Positions 1 to 10,760 of a DNA stretch of 60,000 nucleotides are shown here, piece by piece. The notes beneath the pieces were generated by a model. The model worked only from the letters and a program-made list of their open reading frames with translations, did no database searches and was not told where the DNA came from. Position numbers and translations under genes: made by a program. Source of the DNA: Owenia fusiformis (taxonomy: Eukaryota > Annelida > Polychaeta > Sabellida > Oweniidae); assembly GCA_903813345.2 (NCBI GenBank), contig CAIIXF020000009.1, forward strand, positions 6,134,030 through 6,194,029. The letters are read 5' to 3'. Numbering within the stretch: position 1 is the first letter of the stretch; each line of letters begins with the position of its first letter.

Positions 1-1100
1 CAGGTGTGGAATTAGGTCCATGATGGTTAATTGAGCTAATCAAGCAAGTCGTACAAAATATGTTTCTATGGCAACATATAATATATTATATATATATTTA
101 CATCTCACCTTGAATTTTTCAAAACGCCCCACTTTAGGGTTCACATAATGGTTACAAAATGAGACCGTCCATCACTTTTATGAAGAATAGATTTTGAAAT
201 ATTTATACAGAATGTCACATCATATTTCTTTGAACAAGGTAGCATACATTATAGGCTATTATTTATAAATGTACTTCTTGAATATATGAATGGACATCAC
301 CACTTCATATGAATCTCATCAAAATACAAATGTGTTAAAATTGTACAATGTACAAATCAAATGCCCTTCAATAACTTACACTATGACACTCTCAGTAGAA
401 TGTACATGAACCCATTCTTTATGAAATGTACCCAATATGAAAATGTATTTTACATGTATATATGATAGCTTGCACTGGTTTTTAAAACCAAAATGAATGA
501 GGATTATTTAAAGGAAGAATCACAGAAAGTGAGCAAATTTTGTAAAACTTCAATTTCAGAGATTTTCTCCCTGATTTTTACACTTTATTCCAGAGTTATC
601 AGAGATATTATTTATTTCGAAAAAATTGATGCATCGATTACTGCATTTTAAATCTTACATAACTTTATGGTTTTATAATGCATATCATATTACATCATAT
701 ATTATGGAATTGTAATTGGTCAATTTTATATATTGCTTGCAATTTGTCACCCCCTACATCTCTGATTTTAGCTTTAATAATTGAATCTGCTTTGACAACA
801 GCTAATAAGTTGAGAAAACAATTCAATATGAGTGTATTATGATTGCGTAAATTATGATATTCGTGGTGTTATGAAATGTAAAAGTGATGTAAGATCAGTC
901 CATTTCATTAGATGATTGTGTATTGGTACATTGCTATAGAAACCATTAAATAAGCATGTTTACTTGATTCCCTTATTACAACACTTTTAAGGTAATATAA
1001 TTAGGCCATTAGATAATACAATAAGGCCATTATTCCAGTTATAAAACATTTGATTGGATGTTACACAACAGTCAATTTTTTATTATCTCCCCACCACAAG
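1..1100. repeat. Copy of the IFT140 3' flank, part 1
   Basis: This stretch matches 52612-53590 downstream of the IFT140 stop codon almost base for base, with scattered substitutions and small indels. One indel is a gap of roughly 65 bases near position 50. The match already runs at base 1, so it probably extends upstream of the window. No coding potential is visible. It ends where the transposon at 1101 begins and resumes at 6571. Confidence 0.85.
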
Positions 1101-1399
1101 TAGCGAGATCAATAGTGCAAGAAAACAGGCAAATAGTTCGTTCATGGAACGAAGCATGAAACTTTCCACATATCATCAGAATACCTTTCCCTTTGATTTA
1201 AGAGCCAGAGCCATTTTTGTGGTCCACTAGAATGATCAAAAAATAATAAGTACCCCCTCCCACCAAATCCCGTGGGGGTGGGGAGATATAGGAATATTTT
1301 TTTCATAAAAATTTTTCTTTGAATATGGTCATACCACAGTTTTAGTGTGCTATTTTCATGGTAAAGAAATTTTGCAAACATAACAAGATGATTTATCAT

Positions 1400-2285
1400 C
1401 AATTTTCATCATTGTTAAAGACTAATCATGGGCGACGCCCACTTTTCATATCTTGAACATTTAGGTTATTAAATCTCTATCATGGGTTGAATAAATGAAT
1501 GTAATCTAGCTTTCTGGATAAGACCAGATACTCTTTTGATGTTAGGTGCTATAATTAATCTTAGAATTTGACTTCTTAAAGGCTCATAACATATCACACC
1601 CCTGTTTAGAAGAAAGAAGAAAGCGAGCAACAAATGTCCCAGATCTACAACATGTATCCACTATTCTATGTACATGTATGTCGAGTCTCTATATTCTCCT
1701 GAAGAAAACCTATGCTACAGATACAACTGTCCAGAATCTAGATGATGACGTGCTTAAACAGTTTGATGAATGGTGTGCTGACCAAGTGCCTAAACAGTTT
1801 TATGAATGGTGTGCTGACCAACAGAATGTACCAGTCTTCAGGCTTTGGTTTCTGATTATTTAAATTGAAATACTGTGCCTAGACTATGTGAGGGCTATAG
1901 GACAGGAGGAGAACTTTCCTCTTTATTTCCAGATGGTTTCTCTTTGATTTTCATAGTTGTTAAAGACTAGTCATGGGCGACACCCACTTTTCATATGCTG
2001 AACATTTAGGCTATTAAACCTCTTTTATGGGTTTGAACCAGAACCAGAAGGGCCGCCACACAGTCACAGCCTGCAGTCTCTAAATTCTCAAGAGAGCCTA
2101 TACTACATATACATCTGTCTAGAATCTAGATGATGAAGTGATAAAGAGTTTGATGAATGGTGTGCTGACCAACAGAATGTACCAGTCTTTAAGTTTTGGT
2201 TTCCGATTATTTGAATCGAAATACTGTGCCTTAACTTAGTGTGTGCTATCAGAGAGGGCAATTTCCCTCTTTATCTCTAGTCAAT
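1400..2285 (+). repeat. Partial internal duplication inside the transposon
   Basis: About 1400-1945 is repeated imperfectly at 1945-2285. The offset is 543 bases near the GGGCGACGCCC-type motif (about 1430 and 1973) and 398 bases in the coding part, so the second copy has an internal deletion. The coding part contains the phrase EFDEWC/QFDEWCADQ in both copies. Within the first copy a 36-bp stretch around 1755-1815 is doubled again. The duplication helps explain why the decayed reading frame is repeated at its N-terminal end. Confidence 0.65.
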
Positions 2286-3375
2286 TAGCAAGCGTATCAC
2301 CTGGTTTTTCGTTTTTTGACCTTGTCAATATGCTTGATGAGTACCAGTTCACATTAGGAATATGCTACAACTATAACAAATACATCCAGAAGTCTACGAA
2401 GCCTTCACAAAAGGCCACTTCACTGTTACCAAGATTGAGCTTTTCAGCCATTGCTAGTGCTACTGACCAGGTTCACAAGCAGAATAACAGTCTAGATAAA
2501 TCAAACGGTGGAGCAGTGTGGCTCTTTGACAACCAGACAACTCTATTGGATGGTTGGGGGCCCTGAATTTGTCAGACTGATCATGAATTTGAGAACAATA
2601 TAAATAATGATCAAGATGAAGACCTATCTAATCATGAACAAAGTATAAGCATACAACAAAGATTCAAAGATAATGTGAAACTATTATCAGAAACCATAGA
2701 ATAGATGGGAAATCTTTTCTGGAGACTTCAAATGACTTGTACTCATTAGACAACAAAGATATTGTATCCTCAATGTCAGTCCAGAAGAAGTGAGTAGTTC
2801 CCATAATACTATCACATTCTTTCGTACTCATGAACATAATTTATTTAAATCATGCCCATCAGTATACGATGTAAAATCAAATTGCAGGACATGATTACGT
2901 GCACAATCATGAGCATGAGGTCTCTCAGGGCAGCACATGCGCAAAGTAAAATGGGAAATTGTGGAGATGGTGTTTATTTCAGTTTAACATCAGGTCAACA
3001 TCATCATTTCTAAATGAAGGTAACACTATTTAAGTTAATCGATCCAAACTTGTAGAGAATAATCATAAATCAACATTCTGCTTGTGAACCTGGGTCATAT
3101 TTGGGAAATGGAGCAAAGTGGCCAGGATCAGTACAAATTGTACACTAAAGAAAAACTGGATGACAAATCTAAACAAATAACAGACACTATCTATATAAAA
3201 AGAAACAATTTTCTAATATTTAAGGAACAGAAAACAAAAGTGAATGTTACCAAGGAAACAGCATTGAAAAAAATGATTGTGCTCTCTTTTCAAGACTGTT
3301 CATTGTATGTCAGAAAAGAGACAGTCATCTTGAGGAGTTCTTCAAACGTGAAAACCAGTCCTTCCCACCCTCTTT
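1678..3375 (+). pseudogene. Decayed multi-copy transposon-borne gene, N-terminal part
   Basis: Open stretches in several frames line up into one protein that I recognise as a large, uncharacterised multi-copy family annotated in cnidarian, mollusc and arthropod genomes (from memory, no search run). Visible blocks in order are QFDEWCADQQNVPVFRLW (about 1790-1850), DQVHKQNNSLDKSNGGAVWL (about 2466-2525), a block starting GQDQYKLYTKEKLDDKSK (about 3122) and a stretch ending SFPPSL at 3375. Frameshifts and stops break it repeatedly. The protein stops abruptly at 3375, where a nested TIR element is inserted, and resumes at 5015. Function unknown; it could be the transposase or a passenger gene. 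Confidence 0.65.
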
Positions 3376-5014
3376 ACACGAGGGGAAAGAGTACCCGTGT
3401 ATATACAACCTACCGCCGAGCAAAGACCCGAAGATGTCTGAAAATGTAGGGGGTGAGTTATAAACTTTTGTTTATATCTTGAATTTCTCAATATGAGAAA
3501 CAGATAAAACACAGAATTGTGTGTAACTGATAAAGTTATTGTTCCAGGCACTCATGTTTGCAAAATAATGAGTACTTAGCGCAATGTTTACTATCCAATC
3601 GCTAAATTCAACTTTTAAATATTTGAATGATGATTTATATCTTGAATAAGTAACAACCATGGCTGTCTTTACTTCATTCGATTCAAAGATACAATAGGTG
3701 TAAATGTTTCATATTTATTTCACTGCCATACGTTGCATATCATTGAAATCACCGGTGAAAGTTGAAAATGAAAGACCCGATTATGTCACGAGTACGATTA
3801 TATAGGACCCGAAGCTACCACCGAGCTATTCCGACTATACCATGAGTAGAACCCGATGAGGTAGTGAGTAAGCTTTCGAATGAGCATATAATATCATGAC
3901 GATATCACAAATATTTCTTTTTATTTATCATATACTCCTGGCACCGGGATATAATATAATATGATATAGTTCCTGCAGCACTATGCGTCAACGTCTGTTT
4001 CCGGCAAAGTTATTTAAAACATTGAATTGATGCTTACACTTGAATCACCATAATTTCCTATGTGTCTATGGTAAGAGTGCAACCCAAAAACATTTAATTC
4101 TGCATTGCAAGCGCCATTCTACTCAAAGAACACAACTTGAAGAATCCCAAGCTTCACAAGCTTCATATCCTCGAAACGAAAATTACCGTGATCTTTCTTT
4201 GATAATACAATACCATAGTCAAAAACATTGTAAATCCATTTTTTGCCATTTAACTCAGGCACATTAACTTTAATACTCAGTAATGGATGGTGCTGACTGA
4301 AGTGATTTATAACTACAGTGGAAGCATTTGTACCGAGGACCTGAAATACAATGTTTCGATGTGCAGTGGTAACTGGTGATAGCCATATTTTTTTCAGTTG
4401 CATTTATTGTTCACAACAAAATGATTCACAAATGATGCAGATTGTATGTTTATTATTTTTTCATCAGCACGTCAAAAACTCGACGATATAATCGTATCTC
4501 AACAGATTTTACTCAAGTAATGTTCGGATTCTGAGATCCTTTACTCAAGATATTTTCGGATCTTTATAATATTACTCGTCGATCACATCGGGTCCGATGT
4601 CCGATAACCTCGGATCTTTTAGGACAAAGTTTAAGTGAAGATTTTGCTGTTCAAAAGTGCTATTTTGACACTTAATATATTATGCATATGTACATCCATT
4701 TACCGACCCAAGTATGTCTTATGTATCAATTAAAGCGAGTATGAATTAGAAAAACAAATCGAAAACCATTACACGTTTACCTTATCTCTTAATTTGGACA
4801 TAACGATATATTTCAACTATAATTCTAGGCCAATTGCGCCTGCTAGAACATCTTAGTAACAACTCTAACCATCCAAAGAAATTGTTAGTGACATTATATT
4901 ACCTTTATTGTCCATTTTCCTACGAGATGACATTATCAAACATTTGCTCGGCGGTATGTGCGTATCTTGCTCGGCGGTAGGTTGTATATACACGGGTACT
5001 CTTTCCCCTCGTGT
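3376..5014. mobile_element. Nested 1.64 kb TIR element
   Basis: The left end ACACGAGGGGAAAGAGTACC matches the reverse complement of the right end over about 48 bases, to about 3423 on the left and 4967 on the right. CTTT flanks both sides (3372-3375 and 5015-5018), a 4-bp target duplication. The insertion splits a serine-leucine codon pair of the decayed host gene: removing the element and one CTTT rejoins the reading frame. No coding capacity is seen inside. It holds further imperfect inverted motifs such as GACCCGA and CCGATG near 3775 and 4600, so it is probably a non-autonomous element. Confidence 0.8.
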
Positions 5015-5930
5015 CTTTATCTCAAAATGGAACAATTAAAACAACTAATTAAGTGCTGAAAGGTAGATGAAATGTTACCATCAAATTGGAATTTATTAGA
5101 GATGATGTAAACAATGTATTGTAAGATGTATTATCATACCCCCCGATGCCCATTCAAGACATTTCCCCATCAACACATGAATAAGCACATCCACCGTGCA
5201 GTAAAGTCTGGGTAGAACACATTGATGATTAGAACAGTAGACTGATATTGTCTGTCTCACAGTCAGTATATCATCAGAACTCAAAGTTCAAAAATGGATA
5301 GCTTTGGGAAAAGTAAAAAATTAGAGATATCTCACATGAAATGGCAGCTGCACTTTGACATGGTAGGACTATGTGTCTCCCCTTATTTCATGCCCCCACA
5401 GGCTCAGACACTATATCCGGATTCCATGGTAAATTAAAAACAACAGCGTAGAAACATTGGATTACTTATCCGAGTTGACAAATGCACTTAAAACTTTGGC
5501 TGAAGATCCCAATAAGTAAGCCAAAGTTATGCCAATCACTGAACGTTTTGTTGTGATTTTATACAACAGAGACAACAATGAAACAACTGTAAATGCTGCA
5601 AGGAAAACAGCTCAAATTGAGAACATCCCACCATAAGTTGCATAAGTTCGGTCCAGACAATTATACCTATGTCAGTCCTCGCTTCACTCTCAAAATTGAG
5701 TTGGGAATCCATTACCACAAAGGCTGGAAAAATGATTTATGTGCCAGTATGGAAAACATTGCCCCAAGCTTCAGATGCATGCCAAATGCTAGTAAAATGT
5801 AGCTGCAAACAATAGTGCTCAACAAAAAGATGCAAGTGCTTTAAAGCCAATATTATGCATGTATTGCCCTGTATTTGTCTGACAGGGATTGTAATGGACA
5901 TGGCACCTAAGTGAGTGATAATGATAATAG
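5015..5930 (+). pseudogene. Decayed multi-copy transposon-borne gene, C-terminal part
   Basis: This continues the family after the nested insertion. Recognisable pieces are HIHRAVKSG then MIRTVD (about 5190-5250), FGKSKKL (about 5300), PYFMPPQAQTLYPDS (about 5380-5425), TNALKTLAEDPNK (about 5477-5515), ERFVVILYNRDNNETTVNAA (5541-5600) and VPVWKTLPQASDACQ (5741-5785). The last is followed by a cysteine-rich tail with CSC, CS and CKC spacing. The tail resembles a CXC (tesmin/TSO1-like) zinc-binding pattern, from memory. In-frame stops occur, for example at about 5812. The copy cannot encode an intact protein. Confidence 0.65.
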
Positions 5931-6570
5931 AGTGTTGAAGTGCTTAAATGCACAAAATAGGATATTTGAACTGCAGTTAAGATACTTAATGAGGTAACTT
6001 GCATCAATTAGTCAAAGTGCTCTCATTAAAAATTATGTATCATTAATTGTGAATTATATATTATTATATCTTTATATCTAAAAGGGGTGTGGCCTTTCAC
6101 AAGCCTTTAACAGTGAAATTGACTTACTTACAGCATCTATTATCTTAACATAAGTAATCTTGTCAGATTTATTCAGCCATATTAGGTAATAATCCTATTC
6201 ATAATAGAAGACTCATTAACTTGTATATTTAACATGTTGATAAAGTGGGCGTCGCCCTTGGTCAGGCTTTAACAATGAATATCAATGAGAAATACTGATG
6301 CAATCTTGAAAATTGTTTTTAAACACTGAAAATAACATACTAAAAATGAATATAGATCATATTCAAAAAAAAATCAACAAAAAAATAATTCTTCCCTCCC
6401 CCTCCCCCAAGGATTTGATGGGAGGGGGTATTTGCAATTTTTCGGTCATTTTAATGAACTACAAAAATGGCTCTAGCTCTTAAATCAAAGGGAATGGTAT
6501 TCTGATGATATGTGGAAAGTTTCACGCTTCGTTCCATGAATGAACTATTTTTGCACTATTGATCTCGCTA

Positions 6571-6962
6571 AAGTGGTGACATATTGTTATGGTTTCAAAC
6601 TTTTTTGTGGGTGGTGTTTGGCGATTGGTATTTGGCAGTAGGCATCTGTAACAAATGGCAGGTTGTGACAGTTTGCATGTTGCCTTGTTTTATCATATTA
6701 TTCTATTGTATCATATTTTCAAATTCAAATCTTTACAAAGTGCATCTAGCACGCCATTTGTGCTTTAAATTGGTATATACCAAAATATTAAATAAGCTAA
6801 AAAATATCCCCAGAACTATTATTTTCAGGAACATATCAAAAAGCTATTCTTTTGAGTAGACTACATGTAGTACTACACATGTTGATGAGTTTATGTAAAT
6901 AAGCCACCGCTAACCTGGCGCAAGGAGAAAATAGTTTTTTAGCGAATACATACAATATTTTT
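6571..6962. repeat. Copy of the IFT140 3' flank, part 2
   Basis: This aligns with about 53596-53998 and starts with the recurrent phrase AAGTGGTGACATATTG. It contains no gene. The apparent 91-codon open stretch here is interrupted in the homologous segment near 53600-53900, so it is not conserved. It ends where the satellite-bearing insert begins. Confidence 0.8.
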
Positions 6963-7996
6963 ATCACACCATCGGTGGGATATAGTCGTCATACTGGTCG
7001 TGATCGTGGTCGTGATCGTGGTTGTGGTCGTGATCGTGATCGTGATCGTCCCGCTTTTTGTCATCGCCGTTTAAGGAAAACTGCTCATCAGATTTTCTCC
7101 AAATTCGCAGAGATGATAGAGCATATGAAGTACTAGAGCTGATTAACTTTTGGGTGGCCATCTTGTTTTCTGGCGGCCATTTTGAAGGTTTTTCGAAAAA
7201 TCTTGTCATCGCCATTTCAGGAAAACCGCTCATTGGATTTCCTTCAAATTTACACAAATGATAGAGGATATCAAGTACTAGAGCTGATTAACTTTTGGGC
7301 GGCCATCTTGTTTTCTGGCAGCCATTTTGAAGATTTTTCGAAAAATCTTGTCATCGCCATTTCAGAAAATCCGCTCATCGGATTTCCTTCAAATTTACAC
7401 ACATGATAGAGGATATCAAGTACTAGAGCTGATTAACTTTTGGGCGGCCATCTTGTTTTCTGGTGGCCATTTTGAAGGTTTTTCTAAAAATCTTGTCATC
7501 CCCATTTCAGGAAAACCGCTCATCGGATTTCCTTCAAATTTACACAAATGATAGAGGATATCAAGTACTAGAGCTGATTTACTTTTGGGTGGCCATCTTG
7601 TTTTCTGGCAGCCATTTTGAAGATTTTTCGAAAAATCTTGTCATCGCCATTTCAGAAAATCCGCTCATCGGATTTCCTTCAAATTTACACACATGATAGA
7701 GGATATCAAGTACTAGAGCTGATTAACTTTTGGACGGCCATCTTGTTTTCTGGTGGCCATTTTGAAGGTTTTTCGAAAAATCTTGTCATCGCCATTTCAG
7801 GAAAACCGCTCATCGGGTTTCCTTCAAATTTACACAAATGATAGAGGATATCAAGTACTAGAGCTGATTAACTTTTGGGCGGCCATCTTGTTTTCTTGTT
7901 CTTGAAATTTGTAAACATAATAGGAGAACAGTTTTCCTGGTTTATAGTGTCTGCCTATTTGATGGTGTGATCTCGTTCACGTCCTGTGCCTTGTTG
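6963..7996. mobile_element. Satellite-bearing insert, copy 1
   Basis: The homologous site at about 53998 reads straight through from CAATATTTTT to GAAATAATATACC, so these roughly 1.03 kb are an insertion. ATCACACCATC near the left end is the exact reverse complement of GATGGTGTGAT at about 7962-7972. The insert contains a GATCGTG-type microsatellite (about 6990-7050) and about six tandem units of 145 bp (about 7060-7905). A TIR element loaded with satellite DNA is the simplest reading. About 24 bases beyond the right inverted motif remain unexplained by that model. Confidence 0.6.
7060..7905. repeat. 145-bp satellite with alternating 290-bp order
   Basis: About six units repeat every 145 bases, each including phrases like GATAGAGGATATCAAGTACT and GGCCATCTTGTTTTCTGG. 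Alternate units differ at fixed positions (TGGCAGCCATTTTGAAGATT against TGGTGGCCATTTTGAAGGTT; ACACACATG against ACACAAATG), which gives a two-unit, 290-bp higher order. Because 145 is one more than a multiple of three, the overlapping 74-codon open stretches shift frame each unit. They are repeat artefacts, not genes. Confidence 0.85.
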
Positions 7997-8496
7997 AAAT
8001 AATATACCTAAAAGGTTTATATTTGCTAATGCTCATACAGTGTATAACATTTAGATGAAATACTCATTCTTAAAAGAAATCCCAATGAAAAAATACAATG
8101 AATTTCATAGCAAGAGAAATCTCAAAACGACTTCCGTCCAGAAAGACTGATATATATTTTTATGATATTCTGAAGATAAATATCACACTGGGTCTAACAT
8201 CAATGTTTTTTTGTGAAACTAATTTTGTTGGGGATGGGAGAGGGAAATTCATTTTGTTTAGAAAAGAAACATTGGTTATTTATTGTGATATAGTTAAGAC
8301 TTTTGTTGTCTATTGTTAAAATAAAGTCTAAGAACAGTGGTATTTGACTATTTGTGAGCCTTTGTTGGCAGATTAACAGCCAAAAATATTAACACAACTC
8401 AAAAGAATATGGAATATGTCTTTTGAGTATTTTTAATATCAGTAATAATTTACCACATTTAAGAAGGTATTTTAAGATAAATTAAATATGTATTTG

Positions 8497-10760
8497 AACA
8501 TGTTGATAAAGTGGGCGTCGCCCTTGGTCAGGCTTTAACAATGAATATCAATGAGAAATACTGATGCAATCTTGAAAATTGTTTTTAAACACTGAAAATA
8601 ACATACTAAAAATGAATATAGATCATATTCAAAAAAAAATCAACAAAAAAATAATTCTTCCCTCCCCCTCCCCCAAGGATTTGATGGGAGGGGGTATTTG
8701 CAATTTTTCGGTCATTTTAATGAACTACAAAAATGGCTCTAGCTCTTAAATCAAAGGGAATGGTATTCTGATGATATGTGGAAAGTTTCACGCTTCGTTC
8801 CATGAATGAACTATTTTTGCACTATTGATCTCGCTAAAGTGGTGACATATTGTTATGGTTTCAAACTTTTTTGTGGGTGGTGTTTGGCGATTGGTATTTG
8901 GCAGTAGGCATCTGTAACAAATGGCAGGTTGTGACAGTTTGCATGTTGCCTTGTTTTATCATATTATTCTATTGTATCATATTTTCAAATTCAAATCTTT
9001 ACAAAGTGCATCTAGCACGCCATTTGTGCTTTAAATTGGTATATACCAAAATATTAAATAAGCTAAAAAATATCCCCAGAACTATTATTTTCAGGAACAT
9101 ATCAAAAAGCTATTCTTTTGAGTAGACTACATGTAGTACTACACATGTTGATGAGTTTATGTAAATAAGCCACCGCTAACCTGGCGCGAGAAAATAGTTT
9201 TTTAGCGAATACATACAATATTTTTATCACACCATCGGTGGGATATAGTCGTCATACTGGTCGTGATCGTGGTCGTGATCGTGGTTGTGGTCGTGATCGT
9301 GATCGTGATCGTCCCGCTTTTTGTCATCGCCGTTTAAGGAAAACTGCTCATCAGATTTTCTCCAAATTCGCAGAGATGATAGAGCATATGAAGTACTAGA
9401 GCTGATTAACTTTTGGGTGGCCATCTTGTTTTCTGGCGGCCATTTTGAAGGTTTTTCGAAAAATCTTGTCATCGCCATTTCAGGAAAACCGCTCATTGGA
9501 TTTCCTTCAAATTTACACAAATGATAGAGGATATCAAGTACTAGAGCTGATTAACTTTTGGGCGGCCATCTTGTTTTCTGGCAGCCATTTTGAAGATTTT
9601 TCGAAAAATCTTGTCATCGCCATTTCAGAAAATCCGCTCATCGGATTTCCTTCAAATTTACACACATGATAGAGGATATCAAGTACTAGAGCTGATTAAC
9701 TTTTGGGCGGCCATCTTGTTTTCTGGTGGCCATTTTGAAGGTTTTTCTAAAAATCTTGTCATCCCCATTTCAGGAAAACCGCTCATCGGATTTCCTTCAA
9801 ATTTACACAAATGATAGAGGATATCAAGTACTAGAGCTGATTTACTTTTGGGTGGCCATCTTGTTTTCTGGCAGCCATTTTGAAGATTTTTCGAAAAATC
9901 TTGTCATCGCCATTTCAGAAAATCCGCTCATCGGATTTCCTTCAAATTTACACACATGATAGAGGATATCAAGTACTAGAGCTGATTAACTTTTGGACGG
10001 CCATCTTGTTTTCTGGTGGCCATTTTGAAGGTTTTTCGAAAAATCTTGTCATCGCCATTTCAGGAAAACCGCTCATCGGGTTTCCTTCAAATTTACACAA
10101 ATGATAGAGGATATCAAGTACTAGAGCTGATTAACTTTTGGGCGGCCATCTTGTTTTCTTGTTCTTGAAATTTGTAAACATAATAGGAGAACAGTTTTCC
10201 TGGTTTATAGTGTCTGCCTATTTGATGGTGTGATCTCGTTCACGTCCTGTGCCTTGTTGAAATAATATACCTAAAAGGTTTATATTTGCTAATGCTCATA
10301 CAGTGTATAACATTTAGATGAAATACTCATTCTTAAAAGAAATCCCAATGAAAAAATACAATGAATTTCATAGCAAGAGAAATCTCAAAACGACTTCCGT
10401 CCAGAAAGACTGATATATATTTTTATGATATTCTGAAGATAAATATCACACTGGGTCTAACATCAATGTTTTTTTGTGAAACTAATTTTGTTGGGGATGG
10501 GAGAGGGAAATTCATTTTGTTTAGAAAAGAAACATTGGTTATTTATTGTGATATAGTTAAGACTTTTGTTGTCTATTGTTAAAATAAAGTCTAAGAACAG
10601 TGGTATTTGACTATTTGTGAGCCTTTGTTGGCAGATTAACAGCCAAAAATATTAACACAACTCAAAAGAATATGGAATATGTCTTTTGAGTATTTTTAAT
10701 ATCAGTAATAATTTACCACATTTAAGAAGGTATTTTAAGATAAATTAAATATGTATTTGA
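8497..10760. repeat. 2.26 kb tandem duplication, copy 2
   Basis: A near-identical repeat of 6231-8496. It carries a second copy of the transposon's right terminal repeat (about 8497-8836) with no left end, then flank, a second satellite-bearing insert (about 9226-10259) and flank. The sequence after it (TTTGAAAGATAG) matches 54488 onward, so the ancestral continuation lies after copy 2. Confidence 0.85.
9226..10259. mobile_element. Satellite-bearing insert, copy 2
   Basis: This is the same insert as at 6963-7996, duplicated within the 2.26 kb unit. It has the same inverted end motifs, the same microsatellite and the same alternating 145-bp units. It does not represent an independent insertion. 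Confidence 0.6.

Larger units (their letters stand above)
1101..6570 (+). mobile_element. 5.47 kb TIR DNA transposon, degenerate
   Basis: Both ends carry long inverted repeats. The left end starts TAGCGAGATCAATAGTGCAA and the right end finishes with its reverse complement. Similarity continues inward for about 350 bases on each side, to about 1460 and 6235. The element is flanked by AAG on both sides (1098-1100 and 6571-6573). The related site without it, near 53593, reads straight across, which fits a 3-bp target duplication. The interior holds a decayed plus-strand coding sequence of a multi-copy protein family and a younger nested TIR element at 3376-5014. I cannot assign a transposon superfamily; the short duplication fits several. 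Confidence 0.8.
6231..8496. repeat. 2.26 kb tandem duplication, copy 1
   Basis: The unit begins at the inner edge of the right TIR of the 5.47 kb transposon (AACATGTTGATAAAG) and includes the TIR, the adjacent flank, the satellite-bearing insert and more flank, ending near ATGTATTTGA. It is repeated immediately at 8497-10760 with almost no differences; the clearest is a 3-base deletion in the second copy (about 6925 against 9188). Near-identity implies a very recent event or an assembly artefact. Confidence 0.85.

Noticed and set aside
1101-6570. Helitron as an alternative for the 5.47 kb element.
   Set aside because: Helitrons lack long terminal inverted repeats and do not duplicate the target. 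Here both are seen.
6964-7257. A His-Asp repeat protein on the minus strand that could suggest a metal-binding peptide (and its copy at 9227-9520).
   Set aside because: The His-Asp run is the translation of a GATCGTG-type microsatellite. The rest is satellite sequence.
7058-7841. A series of overlapping 67-77-codon open frames with similar sequence, looking like a small gene family (repeated at 9321-10104).
   Set aside because: They are translations of a 145-bp satellite whose period shifts the frame by one base per unit. There are no start contexts or codon bias, and the whole block is an insertion.
6571-8496. Reading the segment before the tandem copy as an independent second transposon insertion.
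   Set aside because: The orphan right TIR at 8497-8836 comes with identical flank on its outer side and no left end, so it is a segmental tandem duplication.
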